64,000 bases of DNA. Origin: Anaeramoeba flamelloides (lineage: Eukaryota; Metamonada; Anaeramoebidae). The notes below the pieces were generated by a model. That model saw nothing but the letters and a program-made list of their open reading frames with translations, was not told where the DNA came from and ran no database searches. The translations under genes were made by a program, and so were the position numbers. Each line of letters opens with the position of its first letter. The first letter of the stretch is position 1. This document shows positions 20,218 through 33,200 of the stretch, one piece after another. The stretch is from contig JANTQA010000023.1 in assembly GCA_027625915.1 (NCBI GenBank), positions 806,001 to 870,000 of the forward strand. The letters are read 5' to 3'.

Positions 20218-23200
20218 TTATTTTTTTTGTTTTTCGGTTAACATTTTATTTAATTGGTGTTCAATGAGTTTTGTTATCTTTTGACTTATCATTAACCCTC
20301 GCATTGGATCGTTATCATCAAGTTGATCGGATTCAGCTCTATATAAATTTGGAGCTATAATAATAGCTAAATTTCTTAATGACATTTTGTTTTTTTCTTG
20401 ATGCAAAATAACATCAGTTAGAAGATCTATTAACCAAAAAAATAAATCAGCTTTATCTTTTGATAATTGTCCAACTAATTTATCATATTCTTCTGAGTTT
20501 TCAATCTTTAATAAAGATTGCAATCTAATTTCGTTTAAAACACCTGTTCTCATTTGACGGAAGAAAACCTATGTAATTTAATTATATAAAATTAAATAGA
20601 AAAATATGAATTTTTAAAAAATTCCAGAAAAAAAAAAAGGATTTAAATTTTTAAATTAGTGTGAACTTGTGTGTAATTAAAATCAAATTTTTGTAAAATA
20701 ACATTTTTTTTATCAGCCCCATTTACCAAAAAGAGTATTTATACCACTTTATTGGTTTATCATCCTCAAGCTTTTGTTTCGAATAATGTTTAGTTGTGTA
20801 TTAGAAAAATAGATAAACATTTATTTTCCCAAAGATTTCAACAAGTGGAAGTAATTAATAAATTAAATTTTTGATTGGATTCAAAAAAATTATCAATTTT
20901 TGATTTTTTTCCATTTTTTCACTTGCTGAATTTCCTTTATATTGGGAAGAAGAGTTACAAAGGAAAAAAAATCGACTCGTTACTTGTTAATACTGGTTAT
21001 AATGAAATATACGAAAGTCTGAGTAACTTAAAAATATAAATGAAAAAGGAAAAAGAACAATCAAAATATATCAATGGGCTAAAAAAAAATGAGATCAAAA
21101 AGAAAAAACAATTGAAATTACAACTCAGAAATTACCCCGTATGAGCATTCATTTTCAGTAATCAATCTAAAATAAATTGTTTAAAAGTACGTGACTATGA
21201 TTTTGGGCGTTCTTAATTAAAACAATAGTATTTTTTTTTTACCAATTGTTTATAATAAACACCTGGAATCAAAAATGTTTTTTTCTTTTTTCTCTTTTCA
21301 ACCATAAAAATATTATCTTGCTTCTCCTTTTGATATACTTTTTTAAGATTCTTTCTCAATTATTTAAAGAAAAACTATCCTTTGGCATTTATAATACTGT
21401 CAAAGTTATAATGGGTATAAAAATCACTAAATAAAGTTTAGCGGGTATGGTAAACAGTGTGTTCTATATTTTGATATTACCTCTCTTCCTTCAAATAACA
21501 AATTATTAACTTTTTTTTTAATAAAAATCAAAAATCATTAGTTTTAAAAAAAAGCAAAAATCAAAACGATATGTTTTGATAAATTTCCAATGATGGGAAA
21601 AATATAATGCAACGTTATAAATATTTGTTAAAGAATAAAAAAAACTTAATATAAAAATATATTTCGTGTACCTAGTGTCCCACTCTTTGGAATATTGTCG
21701 TAGAGTGCCTATCTTTTCTCGAATTCAAAACAATTGAGTAAAAATAAAAGATTTTTCTCCCAAGATTTTTTCTTAAATTACAATATGCAGGAATCTAAGA
21801 CTCTTGGGATTTAGTTTCTATGATTTCCAAATTTTTGGAATGGGGTTTATTTACAATATTCTTCTGAATGATTTTTATGAATGTAATAATACATTTTTAT
21901 ATTTGGGGGTCTTTTTACATGTATATCTTAATTTATTTTGAACAAAATATTTTCTTGTTATGTTAAAAAATTTGAATTTAATTATTAAATAGTAAAAAAA
22001 AAAAAAAAAAATAAGCAAAATCTTACTTTTATCAAATTTGAAATTGAATGAAGATCGTTCGTTCCTTTAAAACTTCCTTCTTCAAATTGCTTTTTTAATT
22101 TTTTCATTTCGTTGTCATCTCCTCTTTCACGAAATATATGTTCAAGATTTAATCCATTGTTTTGATATAAGTGTTTTCTTAAAGTTGCTAAAACTGAAGG
22201 GACACGGTAATCTATTTTAATAAATAAAATTAATATAATAAAGAAGAAATAAATATCGAAAAAATTAAATACAATTTATTGAGAAAAATGGATAAACAAT
22301 TGAATAATTTAAAAGAGTTATTTTTTTTTTTGAAAGTTAAGCTAAAAAAATGATAAAAAAGAATTATTTTGAAAGGTATAATTATTGTTTCGATCTTTGA
22401 AAATTTTTTTTAATGATTTTTTTTTAATTTAGCGTTGAATTGTTTATTTTTTGTTGGAATTGAAAAAAATTTACTGCCTCCAAAATCAAAAATATCTTGG
22501 TAATTATAAACAAAATATAAAATTAAACGGCATCAATATTTTACAGAATGGAATTAGATTTGTAATATCCCTCCAAGAATCCAAGTTATAAGACAAATAT
22601 AAAAACAAAACTAAAAAATTTTGAATTAAGAATGGATAAATAATTTTTTTTAAAAGATATTTTAGTCTTTGATCTTGAGGAATTTTAATTTATAAAATAA
22701 TACTCTCAAAATTTTGAAAAAAGATGGAGATTTGTAATAAATTTTTTTTGTTGATTCCAATATTTTTTTGGTATTAAAATAATTATTCTATTTTTACTAA
22801 AGTTTCTAAATTAAAAAAATTTTTGTTCTTCAATTTTTTTATTAAAGATCTATTCTCTAATACGCACGTATAAACTTGATTTCAAAAATAGGGGCAGATT
22901 TTTTACCATCAAAAAAAATTTGTTTAATTGTTTTTTTTTTTTGTTTTGAATAATAATGTATTTTACTAAAGTATTTAGAAATAATAACCAATATAGGTTA
23001 ATAAATAAAAATATAGTGTAATCATTTTATTTTTTGAAAAACAAATGAAAAAAGCAAAAAATAATAATAAAAAAGTTTGCCCCTAATTTTGAAATTTGGC
23101 TTAAACATAATGTCTCAATTTTTTTCTGGAAAATTTTTTAAAACTATTTTTTGGAATAATTTTATTTGGTGTGTTCAAATTAAAATTCAATATAATGTCC

Positions 23201-26200
23201 AAAATAAAAAATAAAAAGGTATCAAATTCTAATATATGGGTATTTAGATCCTGACGTAAAATAAAAACATTTATTTCAAAAACAAAAAGTTTGATTGATT
23301 TCAGATTAAGATTGAAAAAACAATGAGTTTTTTAATATAAAAAGTGTAATTTTGGAAAAAAATGAGCAATTAAACTTTGTTTCAGTCAAAGATGTATTCA
23401 AAAAAAAAAATTTTTTCAAAGATAATATATTTTTTTATAATTGGCCTTTGAAGAACCAATAAAAAATAAATAGAAGACTAAACATTTGGGAATAGTTGAT
23501 ATACCTATGAAATAAATCTAATCAATCAATATATTTTCTTCTAAAATTGAAAAACTAAAAATTTGAAAAAATCAATTAAGAAAAACAACAGTGTTCATTT
23601 TGATCTTCAATTGAAGATCAAATATAATTACATTTGAAATCAATATGATTTTTCTACAGCATTTATACTGTTCCAATAACATTAGAATAACATGTTTTTA
23701 CCTAGTGTAGATATTGATCTTTCAATAACAAAATTTTACAAATGAATTACTGTATCAAAAAAAAAAACAAAATGTGAAAAAATAATTTCAATTTCGAAAT
23801 TTTCAAAATAAATTATTTCTTCTAATATTGATTCAAACTCTTTAAACACTTGTAATTCATTCACTACAACCGAGATCCCTTTGACTGAAAAATAGTTTAA
23901 ATAATGAGTTGTTTTTTGGAATTTTTTAATTTTTATTGATTTTTTTGTTTTTAAATTTTTTTCTCCAAAGAGGTAAAGAAAAAGTTTTATAAAAAAGAAA
24001 TTTTATAGATTTTAATTTCAAAAAAAAACAACATAGGCACATCAACCAAAAAACAAATTTCACTCAAAAGCGAAACACAAGAATTTTAAATTTCAAATTT
24101 TGGATTAGTTTTAGCGATTTTAACAAGAATCCTAGAGAGGAAAAAAAGTAAATTTTTGGTTAAAGTTTGGGAACTAGCCTTTTGAAAATGTGAAACAAAG
24201 GAGAAAATATTGTTTCGGTTTCAGTTACTAGACTAGGAATTTGGTTTTTAATTGCGAAAAAAATTTTACTTCTTTAGTTTTTTTTTTTTTTTTTTTTTTT
24301 TGGCGAATCAGTTTTGAGAGAAAGAAATAAATTGTAATTGATGATCGCCTTTTCTTTGAGTCAGTCAAACCTTTTTATTATTAAATTCGACAGATTTTTT
24401 TATTTAAAATTCCAATTCTGAATCATAGAATTCTTTAGTAGCCTGATCAAATAATAGCAAGATTGTGGTTTTTCTTATTTAGATTTCAAATTTCTTTTTA
24501 AGGGTAGAGTTATCACGATTAAAAATAATTTTCTGAAATTATAAAAAAAAATTTTTTTTGAAATTTTTAATAATTTACTTAACAACAATCAAAAACCAAC
24601 CAACATTTGAAACGCGATCAATCTCCAAAAATCAACAATGAAAAACTAGGACATTTTTAGAAAAAAGACACCAAAGAGCAACACCAAATTTCCAATTTGA
24701 ATGGTTGTAATTTATCATTTTTATACATCTGTGTTGGTTTTGTCGTGTCTAGCATTTTTGGCGCTTTTTGAGATCTCGAAGATTTTTTTTTTCTTTTTTT
24801 TCTTTTTTCAAATGAGTTATTTTTATGTCAAGAATGTTACAAAATCCTTACTCTGTCAAATATAGAGGGTTACAATCTAACCACAAATTAGATTAAATCA
24901 AATTAAATTGATTGTGTACTTAAAGAAAACAATTTGTTTTTAATTGAAGAATTATAACCCTTTGAAAATTTAAAAAAAGAAACAATTTTTTTTTTGAAAA
25001 TTTGGAATTTTTTGATTTGAGAATACGTTTTCAACTTTTATTTTGATTGAATTTTTTGCCAATGAGGACTTGTGAAATTTTTATTAGTGGTTGAATTTTT
25101 TTACAATAGAGATCCTATGGAATTTTTTTTTAAATTTTGATTTTTTAGAATTGATAATACTTTTAAACTTTTTTTTTTGAAATTCTATTTTTGACAAGAG
25201 AGATTCTCTTAAAATTCTTTTTTTTTGTTATTTGAATTTTTTTGATCTAAAGTTGGGCAATTCAGCAATACCCTTTTTAGGTTTCAAGTCACTCCTTGAG
25301 TAGGGAACAAATCCAGGGTAAATGACTAGTCCCTTAAATAAGACAAAAAATTAAAAATATGATCATCACGATACCCTAAAACACTACCCGTATTATTAAA
25401 TATTTATTTAATTTTTTGAAATAAGTATCATAATTTTCTTTCTTTGGAAACTATATTTTGGTGTTTAAGAAAGGAAAGTTGAATACATTCGTTTTTTGAA
25501 AGAAATTCAATTTGAATTAATTATTTTTCATTTTTTTTTGAGATAAATTCTCGGTTCGGACACCCTGATAATTTCTTTGGTGTATGGTTGTTGATTTTTG
25601 GAGATCGATCACGCTTCAGGTTGGTTAGTTTTTGATTGACATTAAGTCACTCATAAAAATTACAAAAAAATTTTTTTCCATTTCAGAAAATTATTTTTTA
25701 ACGTGATAACTCTACCCTTAAAAACAAATAAATTGTGAAATTCTAATACTGGTATTTGGATAATAAATTGAAAATAAATTTTCTCAAGCACGTGGTTTTG
25801 ATATTTTGTTTCAAAAAAAACAGCAAGTAAAGAAGGAAAATACTAAAAAAAAATGATTATTCGAAGGACTTACTTTTATCTTTTACAAATTCATGTTTAT
25901 CAAGTGGCTGTGAGAAGATTGACGATTCTGTCTCCAAATGAATTGAAATAAAATATCTGAGCCCTATTGTAATCAAGCAAATAAAATAATAGAGTTAGTT
26001 TTGTTAGCCCCATAAGAAGAAAGAACAGAAATCTCTTCAAAAAAAAAAAAAAAATTTGAAAAGAAAAAAAAAAAACAATTAAGAATTGATCAGGATTATA
26101 TTTACCATCTACTTCAACTATAATCATATTTTTAAATTCTTGTGGTAAAAAAATTTCAATTTTGACTTGAATAGTAAGATTATTTTTCTTTTTTCAAAAG

Positions 26201-27082
26201 AAATCACCAAATTTGAAAAAATAGGGTTGTTTTGTGTTTGAATGAAAAATAAAAAGAATAAAAAAAAGAAAAAAAAGAAGTAAAAAAAGAAGTAAAAAAA
26301 GAAATGTAGAAAATGAGAAACGAGATACGATAAAAAAAGATTGAAATCATCAAAAGACTGGTTTAATATTACTGGTGTGATTTCTCCGGTTAATGGATGT
26401 GCATTCAAGGTTACTTCTTCTGCATTTAATTTTGGTAAGATAATTTTTACTTCTTTTTTTAATTTTTTGGCTTTCTTTGGGATATTCTCAAGCTCTATCG
26501 TAAATGAGTCAGTATACAATGATTCTAAAGAGCACTCAGTTGTATTAAGGCCAAACTCAAGTTTCCATTTATTCATCTAAGAAATAGAGATCGAAAAAAA
26601 GAGAAATTCCATAAAAAAAAATGTAAAAAAGAAAAAATATAAAAAAGAAAGGAAAAACAATAAGAATAATTCTGAGATCGTAAAAATTTAACTTAAATTA
26701 AATTCTTAAGAAGGTAGACTGGGCAATAATAAATTAATACTTGAAGAGATGGTAATGGCCCCAATGATTTTTTTTTCTTTTTTTTTGAAGATTTTGAGAG
26801 TAAAATTTGATGTGAATATTTTTGCCATTCAACAACCGTCGTGAGATCGTTATTGATCATATCAGCATACATGAGCCTTGTGTTCTTTTGTCCAAGAACA
26901 CCCTTACAGAGACGACACATTTTTTCCATTATTAATGGATCATATTTGTCTGTTCCTTCTTCGTTGATATAGAAGACACCAACATCAATCGACTCTTGTG
27001 TAACCGTAGAAACTACTTCGGTTGTTGGTGGTTCAGGGAAGTTTTGTAAGAGATTTTCAATTTCGATCCAGCGTTTGTCCAT
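20218..27082 (-). CDS. ASH-RhoGAP protein (OCRL/INPP5B C-terminal-like)
   Basis: Six exons, all phases consistent: 26741-27082, 26373-26576, 26106-26187, 25874-25963, 22027-22211 and 20218-20568, giving 417 residues. The start is the ATG at 27082. Residues 1-114 are unrecognised. Residues 115-235 form a beta-rich domain. Its motifs (ILPKLNAEEVTLNAHPLTG, then LTIQVKIEIFLP, then VEVDGGLRYFISIHLE) follow the ASH domain of OCRL/INPP5B, with the same order of PKL, SG, a strand pair and a D-R-G-x-Y-F-like turn. Residues about 240-405 are a RhoGAP domain: VPSVLATLRKHL, the arginine finger in HIFRERG (Arg267), and LAIIIAPNL with Asn375. RhoGAPs speed GTP hydrolysis by Rho-family GTPases. There is no inositol 5-phosphatase domain. 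The usual LRELPEPL after the first helix bundle is FFRQMRTGVL here. Introns 4 (3.66 kb) and 5 (1.46 kb) hold MITEs. A join by exon 2's other GT sites would break the phase. Confidence 0.9.
21270..21435 (+). repeat. R15 repeat, diverged copy (RhoGAP intron 5)
   Basis: Resembles the first part of R15: a pyrimidine tract with TCTTGCTTCTCCTTTTG, AAAGAAAAACTATCCTTTGGC, and a GGGTATAAAAATCACTAAAT end. More diverged than the other two copies. Confidence 0.45.
21661..21735 (-). repeat. R14 fragment (RhoGAP intron 5)
   Basis: GTAGAGTGCCTATCTTTTC followed by TCGAATTCAAAA and AATTGAGTAAAA are reverse-complement and direct pieces of the R14 modules found at 46.7, 53.3 and 59.3 kb. Confidence 0.5.
22868..23103 (+). 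repeat. R13 MITE-like element, copy 2 (RhoGAP intron 4)
   Basis: Better-preserved ends than copy 1: TTTCAAAAATAGGGGCAGA at the left and TTGCCCCTAATTTTGAAA at the right are near-perfect inverted repeats. The interior shares ATAACCAATATA and ATAAATAAAAATATAGTGTA with 948-1172. Confidence 0.7.
23372..23898 (+). repeat. R1 MITE, copy 3 (RhoGAP intron 4)
   Basis: AAACTTTGTTTCAGTCAAAG to CTTTGACTGAAAAATAGTTT, with TA immediately at both outer edges when the ends are read as AAC...GTT. Interior matches copy 1 throughout (TTGGCCTTTGAAGAACCAAT, TTGAAGATCAAATA, AACATGTTTTTACC). Confidence 0.8.
24496..25724. repeat. R7 long-arm inverted-repeat element (RhoGAP intron 4)
   Basis: Left TTTTTAAGGGTAGAGTTATC through AAAATAATTTTCTGAAAT and AAACGCGATCAATCTCCAAA. 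The right arm carries the reverse complement: TTTGGAGATCGATCACGC, ATTTCAGAAAATTATTTTT and GATAACTCTACCCTTAAAAA. Arms are about 150 bp and the total is about 1.23 kb. A fragment of an R5 end (ACTAGTCCCTTAAATAA) lies inside at about 25325. A truncated second copy is at 27531-28305. No transposase. Confidence 0.75.
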
Positions 27083-27530
27083 TTGATAATTTGAATAAAT
27101 ATTGAAAAAAAATGATAAAAATTGAGTTTTTTTTTTTAATATAAGGTCTATAAAACCTGAAGATTTTTACCTTTATTTAACAAATTTAAATTAATAATCC
27201 TTTCTAAATTTTTTTTTTACATTTTAATAAGTCTCTTTAAATTGAAAAATAATACTGTTTTTTAAAATATAAAAAAAATATAATTTCACTTCATTTTCTT
27301 ATAATTCAATTCAAAATCCCTAATTTTCCCAAGTTGGGGATTCTTAGTTCACCCAAAGTTTCCAATGTATAACAAAAATAAAGAGAACCAAACAAATAAA
27401 CAGCGAACACAAATCCCAATCTATTCAGGAAATATCTTATTTTGAAAAATGAGAAAAAAGAAATAAAGTGAAAATTTTGTTTTCAATTTATTATACATTT
27501 CTGGGATTAGAATTTCATACAATACTTTGT

Positions 27531-28305
27531 TTAAGGGTAGAGTCACTACAGTAAAAAATAATTTTCTGAAATGGAAAAAACTTTTTTTTTGAAATTTTTA
27601 TCAATGACAAGATACCAATCAAAAACTATCCAAAAATTTTAGTTCAAAAGATCCCAAAAAAACAACAATCAAAAAAGATTTCATTTATAGAAAAAATTGA
27701 CAAAGATCAACTCCATTTCCAATTTGAATGGTTTTGATTTATAATTTTGAAAACAACTCGGTTGGTTTTGAAGTGTTTTTATTTGTCAATTTTGATGATC
27801 TCAAAGAGCTTATCGAGTAGTTGATTTTTTTGATTTCTCAAATAAGTTATTGTTTCTCAAGAATGTTAAAAAATCCTTACTTTGTCCAATTTAGAGGGTT
27901 ATAAAATAAACCAAAATTATATCAAATTGAATTAAATTGGTTGTATACAAAAAGAAAACAATTTGTTTTTAATTGAAGAAATTTAACTCTTTGATAATTT
28001 CAAAAAAGAAACTGATAATTATTTTTAAAAATTTGATTTTTTGGGATAGATAATGCTCTTAAACTTTTTTTTTGAATTGAATTTCTTTGTTAACAAAGAT
28101 CCTCTAATATTTTTTTATTTGTTATTTGAATTTTGCCAACCAAAAGAAGGGCAAGATCACAATGTCCTTTTTATGTTTCAAGTCGTACCTCGTCTTGAGC
28201 AAATTAACAGTAATAACCCAATCCTTAATAAATAACCATAATTTTTCACAATCTGATCATCACGATACCCTAAAACACTACCCATATTATTAAATATTTA
28301 TTTAA
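27531..28305 (+). repeat. R7 element, truncated copy
   Basis: Starts TTAAGGGTAGAGTCACTACA, follows R7 through AAAATAATTTTCTGAAATGG and TTTCCAATTTGAATGGTT, and ends after ATCACGATACCCTAAAACAC and TATTATTAAATATTTATTT. It lacks the right terminal arm. Confidence 0.7.
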
Positions 28306-28475
28306 AGTTATGAGATTAGAAAAAAAATTTTGATCTAAAAATTGAAAAAATATTTTGAGAAGTTTATAGGATAAAATCAAAGAAATGCTTCTATTAACTT
28401 GTTAAAGTGAAAAAAAAAAATTGAATAATTGTTTACATTAGGTAAAATATATTTGGTAAAATAAAGAAAATAAAT

Positions 28476-29017
28476 AAACTATTTACCAGCAAAATAGACT
28501 CAGTTTTTATTAGTGGATTGCATATATATATGAAGAATTCGGATGAATATTAAAAAAAAAAATTATTTTGGAAATTTTCAAAATTTGAAAATCATTTTTA
28601 CACATTTATGATTGAATTTTTTTTTTTTTTTTCAATTTGTTGGCCTAATTCAATAGCAAATTTTTTATTTCCAGATCTCTAGTCACTTGGTAAAAATGTG
28701 TTATCCAAAAAGTTATTAATAAATTAAAAATGATTGTAGAAAAATAATTTTGATTTCTATTGGAATTTTATTTGATCTTCAATAATGGGATCAAAATAAA
28801 AATTGTTTGATGTTTTTTTCAATTAGTCACTAAGAATTTGGTTTTTCAACTTTTAAGAAAATAAATTGTTTTATTACATATACTACATATATATTTCAAC
28901 TAGTCTCAAATGTATATTATTCTTCTTATTTGTTCCTAAAAGGCCAATTATAAAAAATAATTGATATTTGAAAAAAAATTTTTTTTTGGGAGAGACCCTT
29001 TGATTGAAACAAAGTTT
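28476..29017 (-). repeat. R1 MITE, copy 4 (inverted)
   Basis: Reverse complement of R1: begins AAACTATTTACCAGCAAAAT and ends TTTGATTGAAACAAAGTTT, flanked by TA on both sides when read as AAC...GTT. Interior includes TTGGAATTTTATTTGATCTTC and GGCCAATTATAAAAAATAA in inverse orientation. Confidence 0.75.
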
Positions 29018-29470
29018 ATTATAAAATGATAATGAATAAGTTCACTCAATTACAAGTGCTGATTTTAAGGCTAATGGACTGAGCTCGTTTTTTTTTGGAT
29101 TAAATTCTTTAATAATGAACTAATTTTGATAAAATTTTATATTTAGATTCTAGAATCCCAAATACTGTTAGAATAATAAAAATAAAAATGATAGGACTAT
29201 CTAATTTTCAAACTATTATTAATGTTGTTCTATTATAAATAAATTATCTAATTTTATAATATTAATAATGTCTACCTGAATTTATATATATAAAAAATTC
29301 TTGAATAAAATGAAAATTTAAGTTTGATTCAAAATAAATTTATTGGTTTTATTAGAAAAATTAAAAAAAAAAAAAAACAAATAATAAATTTTTTTTATAT
29401 TTATTTTGAAATAGAAAAAAACAATAAACGAAAAAAAAAAAAAAATTTGTTTTTTTTCATTCAAATTAAA

Positions 29471-29727
29471 TTATATTTGATTAAAAAAATAAGAAAAATG
29501 TTTTTCTGATTCAAATTCAATAATAAAGAATTTATTTTTTTTAATTTGAAGTTTACCAATTTTCTTATTTTTAGCATTTTGCAATAAATGGGTATTTTTT
29601 GTGATTGGATGAATAATTTGACCTGATTTATGTAATTTTAAGAAAATTTTATTTGAATTTGTTTTTATTATTCCCTTATCAATTATTTTTTTATCTTTTC
29701 GTACTGAAATATTAAATTCTTTCAAAA

Positions 29728-29758
<31 letters not shown>

Positions 29759-30184
29759 TAAATTGGCAACACTCCTACTATTATTATGAATAGTTTTATT
29801 TAAGCTATGCGAATTTGAAATGGTATTTAATTTCTTATTTTTATCTAATTTTACAGTATTTAAAAATAAAGAAAATAAATTATCAAAGTTCTTCTTATTT
29901 TTAATTGAATTATGCTTAAAATAATATTTATTTGAATTATGGTTAATTAAATTTAAAGTATTTAATTTATTATTGCTTGAAAATTGAGTTTGGGAAAAAT
30001 CATTAATTATTTGTTTATCCGAATCTTTCGATTTCCGTAAGGTTAAAGTTCTGTTTTTAAAATCTAAGGTTATATTACCATTTGTAATACTCTTTTTTTC
30101 TTTGGAGAAATGTTTAATATCAAAAGTGAATCTTTGTTTTTTTAAGATCTTTTGAGTTAAAAACCGATTTTTATTCTGATCAGC

Positions 30185-30216
<32 letters not shown>

Positions 30217-33200
30217 ACTTTAAGGTTTTGGATTTATTATTGTTTTTATTTAAAAAATCTTGAAATAAAATTTGTTTTCTGTTTTGAATAAATTGCTTAA
30301 AAATTAATTTTAATTTGTTTCTTGCCTTTTGAATAACTTTACTAAATTGTAAAAATCTCTCATTGGATTGGAATGAGATATATAAAATAGGGTTGTTTGG
30401 TGAATGAATTTCACAATAATTTTCAAGATTTTTTTTTTTGATTATTTTCACACACCCCAATGAATCAATAAACAAAATATTATTCTTATTCTTATTCTTA
30501 TTCTTATTATTATTCTTATTATTATTATTATTATTCTTATTATTTGTTTCCCCGCTTTGATGGTTATAAACAAACCAACCATTGGAATTCGTTGATATTT
30601 TAAACCATCCCATTCCTAACTTTTGTTTATTGTGATCGAAATAATTGATCAGAAAATCCTTGTTGTTATCTTTCATTGGCTGTATTGGTGGACTTATTGT
30701 ATATTGTCTGAATTGCTTTTGGATTAGGAATTTATTATCACTGAAAAAGGTAAACATTTTTGCAAATTCAATCGCCAATTGCTTATCTAATAAATTTACT
30801 TGATATTTCAATTTATTTAACTCATAAATTTTACAAATATTCTTTCGAACTTTCATCGTTTTCTTTAAATTTTTATTATTATTATCATTCTTTTTATTCC
30901 GAATACTATTATTATTACTATTACCAGTACTAGCCCTAGTAGTATTAGTATTTATATTATTATTGATTTCAATGCGAAGATTTTTCTTATTTAGAATAAT
31001 ATAATCATTTTTTAATATTATATATAAATGATTGATCGAAAGCTTTATATAAATGGGCTTTAATTTGATAAATTTAGTATCATTATCGTTTTTAAGTTTA
31101 AAGTAATTGACTGGGAAATCGCAACCATTAGGAAAGGAAATGCCTGATTGTAATTTTTTTAAAAAGCTAAATTTCCAAAGAAAGTATTGACGCTGTTTAG
31201 GATTATTAAATCCAATTATAAATTCATATAATTTAAATGAGAAAATTAAATATTTTGGATTAATAGGATATAATTGAATTTTCATATTTTTTAATTCAGA
31301 AAATAATTCTTTGCCATTTTGAAATTTGATTAATAAATTTGAAGGGAATAAATACAAAATCCCCTGTTTATTATAAATTTTCAAATCGTTTTTATTAAAA
31401 TAATTAATATAAAATGTTTCAAAATGATTTTTATTATTAACCAATTTTGAAGAATGGTGATTATTTTTATTAATATTAATATTATTATCATTATCATTAT
31501 CACTATTAGCATTAATATTTAAAGAAATCATCACCTTTCGATATATTTGGATAAATATATCACGATCTTTTTTTAATTTGAAAGTAAAATTTTGGATACT
31601 ATTTTTATGAAAATGGATTTGTATATCATTATTTTGAGCCAGAGAAATTAATTTATTATTTTTTATTAAAAATTTTTGCAATGTATTTTCATTAAAATTT
31701 AAGATGATTAATTTATTATTTGTTAGAATAAATGCAATTTTATGAATTTTATTATTCTCTTTGTTCATCACAATATTATTAAAAGTATAGCAAGGCGATT
31801 CAATTGATCCACTCAAAAATTTAGATTTATAATTTAAAAATGCAATTTCAAATTCCTTCGTTGAAACAATATTCGGAAATAATAAAGCAATAGTGCCCTG
31901 GCAATTACCTAAATCTATTTTAATAAAATCTTGATGATTAGCAAACCTGGTAATCATAGTATTTAGCAAGTAACCACATCTCAAAGTTTCAAATCGTGTT
32001 TTAATTAAAAAGCAATCTGATCGTAAAGTTATTAAACTTTGAAACGTTAAACCATTTTCAAGTAATATTTTGGCACCAAACGATAAATATGGATTGGGTA
32101 AATATTTTTTCAGAATTGATTTTTTTTTGAAATTGAAATCTTTTAAAAATTTTTCTTTAATTTTGTTATTTTCAAAAGAAAAATAAAGAAACGACACTTC
32201 GTCTAAATGAAATCGGCAATAATTACAAGTTTGTGTCAAAAAAAATGGTTTTGAATAAATTGAATATAACCTTCTGATTTTTTTATTAAATACTCTTATT
32301 TCAAAATAATTATTAAATAATTTGATTTTAGTATCACCTACAAATTGTTCTAATGTGTTAAATAATTTTATTTTATATTGAATTGAGGTTTCTTTTTCTT
32401 TCTCTCTTACTGTTTGATTATTCTTTCGCTTTAACGTTGTTGTTGTCCGTTTTTTTTTATATTTATAAATTGTTTTTTCATTGGAATTTATCACTTGAGA
32501 ATTTACATTAACGGGACTAATAAACTTTAGTTTTTTATCAAGTACTGTTTTATTATTAATTTTTTCTAAATATCTTTGACGAAAAGATAAAAAAATATTA
32601 ATGATGAAATCTCTATCTATTGAATTGCTTGTTTCAAAAATAAACTTTTTCCCAATTATCGTATAGAAAATTAATGTATTACAATTCTTTAAATTTGCAA
32701 AAATCTTTTGTTTCATTGAATATTTTTCGATTAATAATATTTCTTCTTCTTTTCTTCGTTCGCTTTTGACATTATTGTTTAAATAATAGAATTTTAAGCA
32801 ATCATAATTGAATTCTAAAAATATTTCTTTTTGCTTAGTCTTTAATTTTATACTATTAATATCATTATCGTTATCGTTATCGTTATCATTATCAGAACTA
32901 TTTTCAAGTTCATATAATAATTGATTTAATTTATTGTTTTGATGATGTGAATTAAAATTTTTCTCATTTTCTTCATCTTCATTTTCATCACTGAAATTAG
33001 AAATAACCATAGATTGACTGTTTTCTTTGTTTTTATTATTATTGAATTGTTTATTAGCTAACAAAAAGAGTTTAAAAACTATTAATTGTTCATGTTTTTT
33101 ATTTTCAATTTTTGAATTTATTAATTTATTTTTTTTAATTAACAAACTGTCTTTTTGAATTAATGTAGATTGATTGTATTTCTCAAATGAATTTGGGAAA

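Larger units (their letters stand above)
27083..29470. other. Upstream region of the RhoGAP gene / downstream of the CH-PH gene
   Basis: Both flanking genes run on the minus strand. The RhoGAP promoter should therefore lie just above 27082, and the CH-PH terminator just below 29471. No recognisable promoter or terminator motif. It contains a truncated R7 copy and an inverted R1 copy, with no supportable gene. Confidence 0.5.

Noticed and set aside
26320-26372. Alternative end of RhoGAP exon 2 at the GTATCT or GTTTCT sites
   Set aside because: GTATCT breaks the phase with exon 3, and GTTTCT would insert extra residues inside a conserved ASH strand. The GTAATA site at 26372 fits both phase and the ASH alignment.
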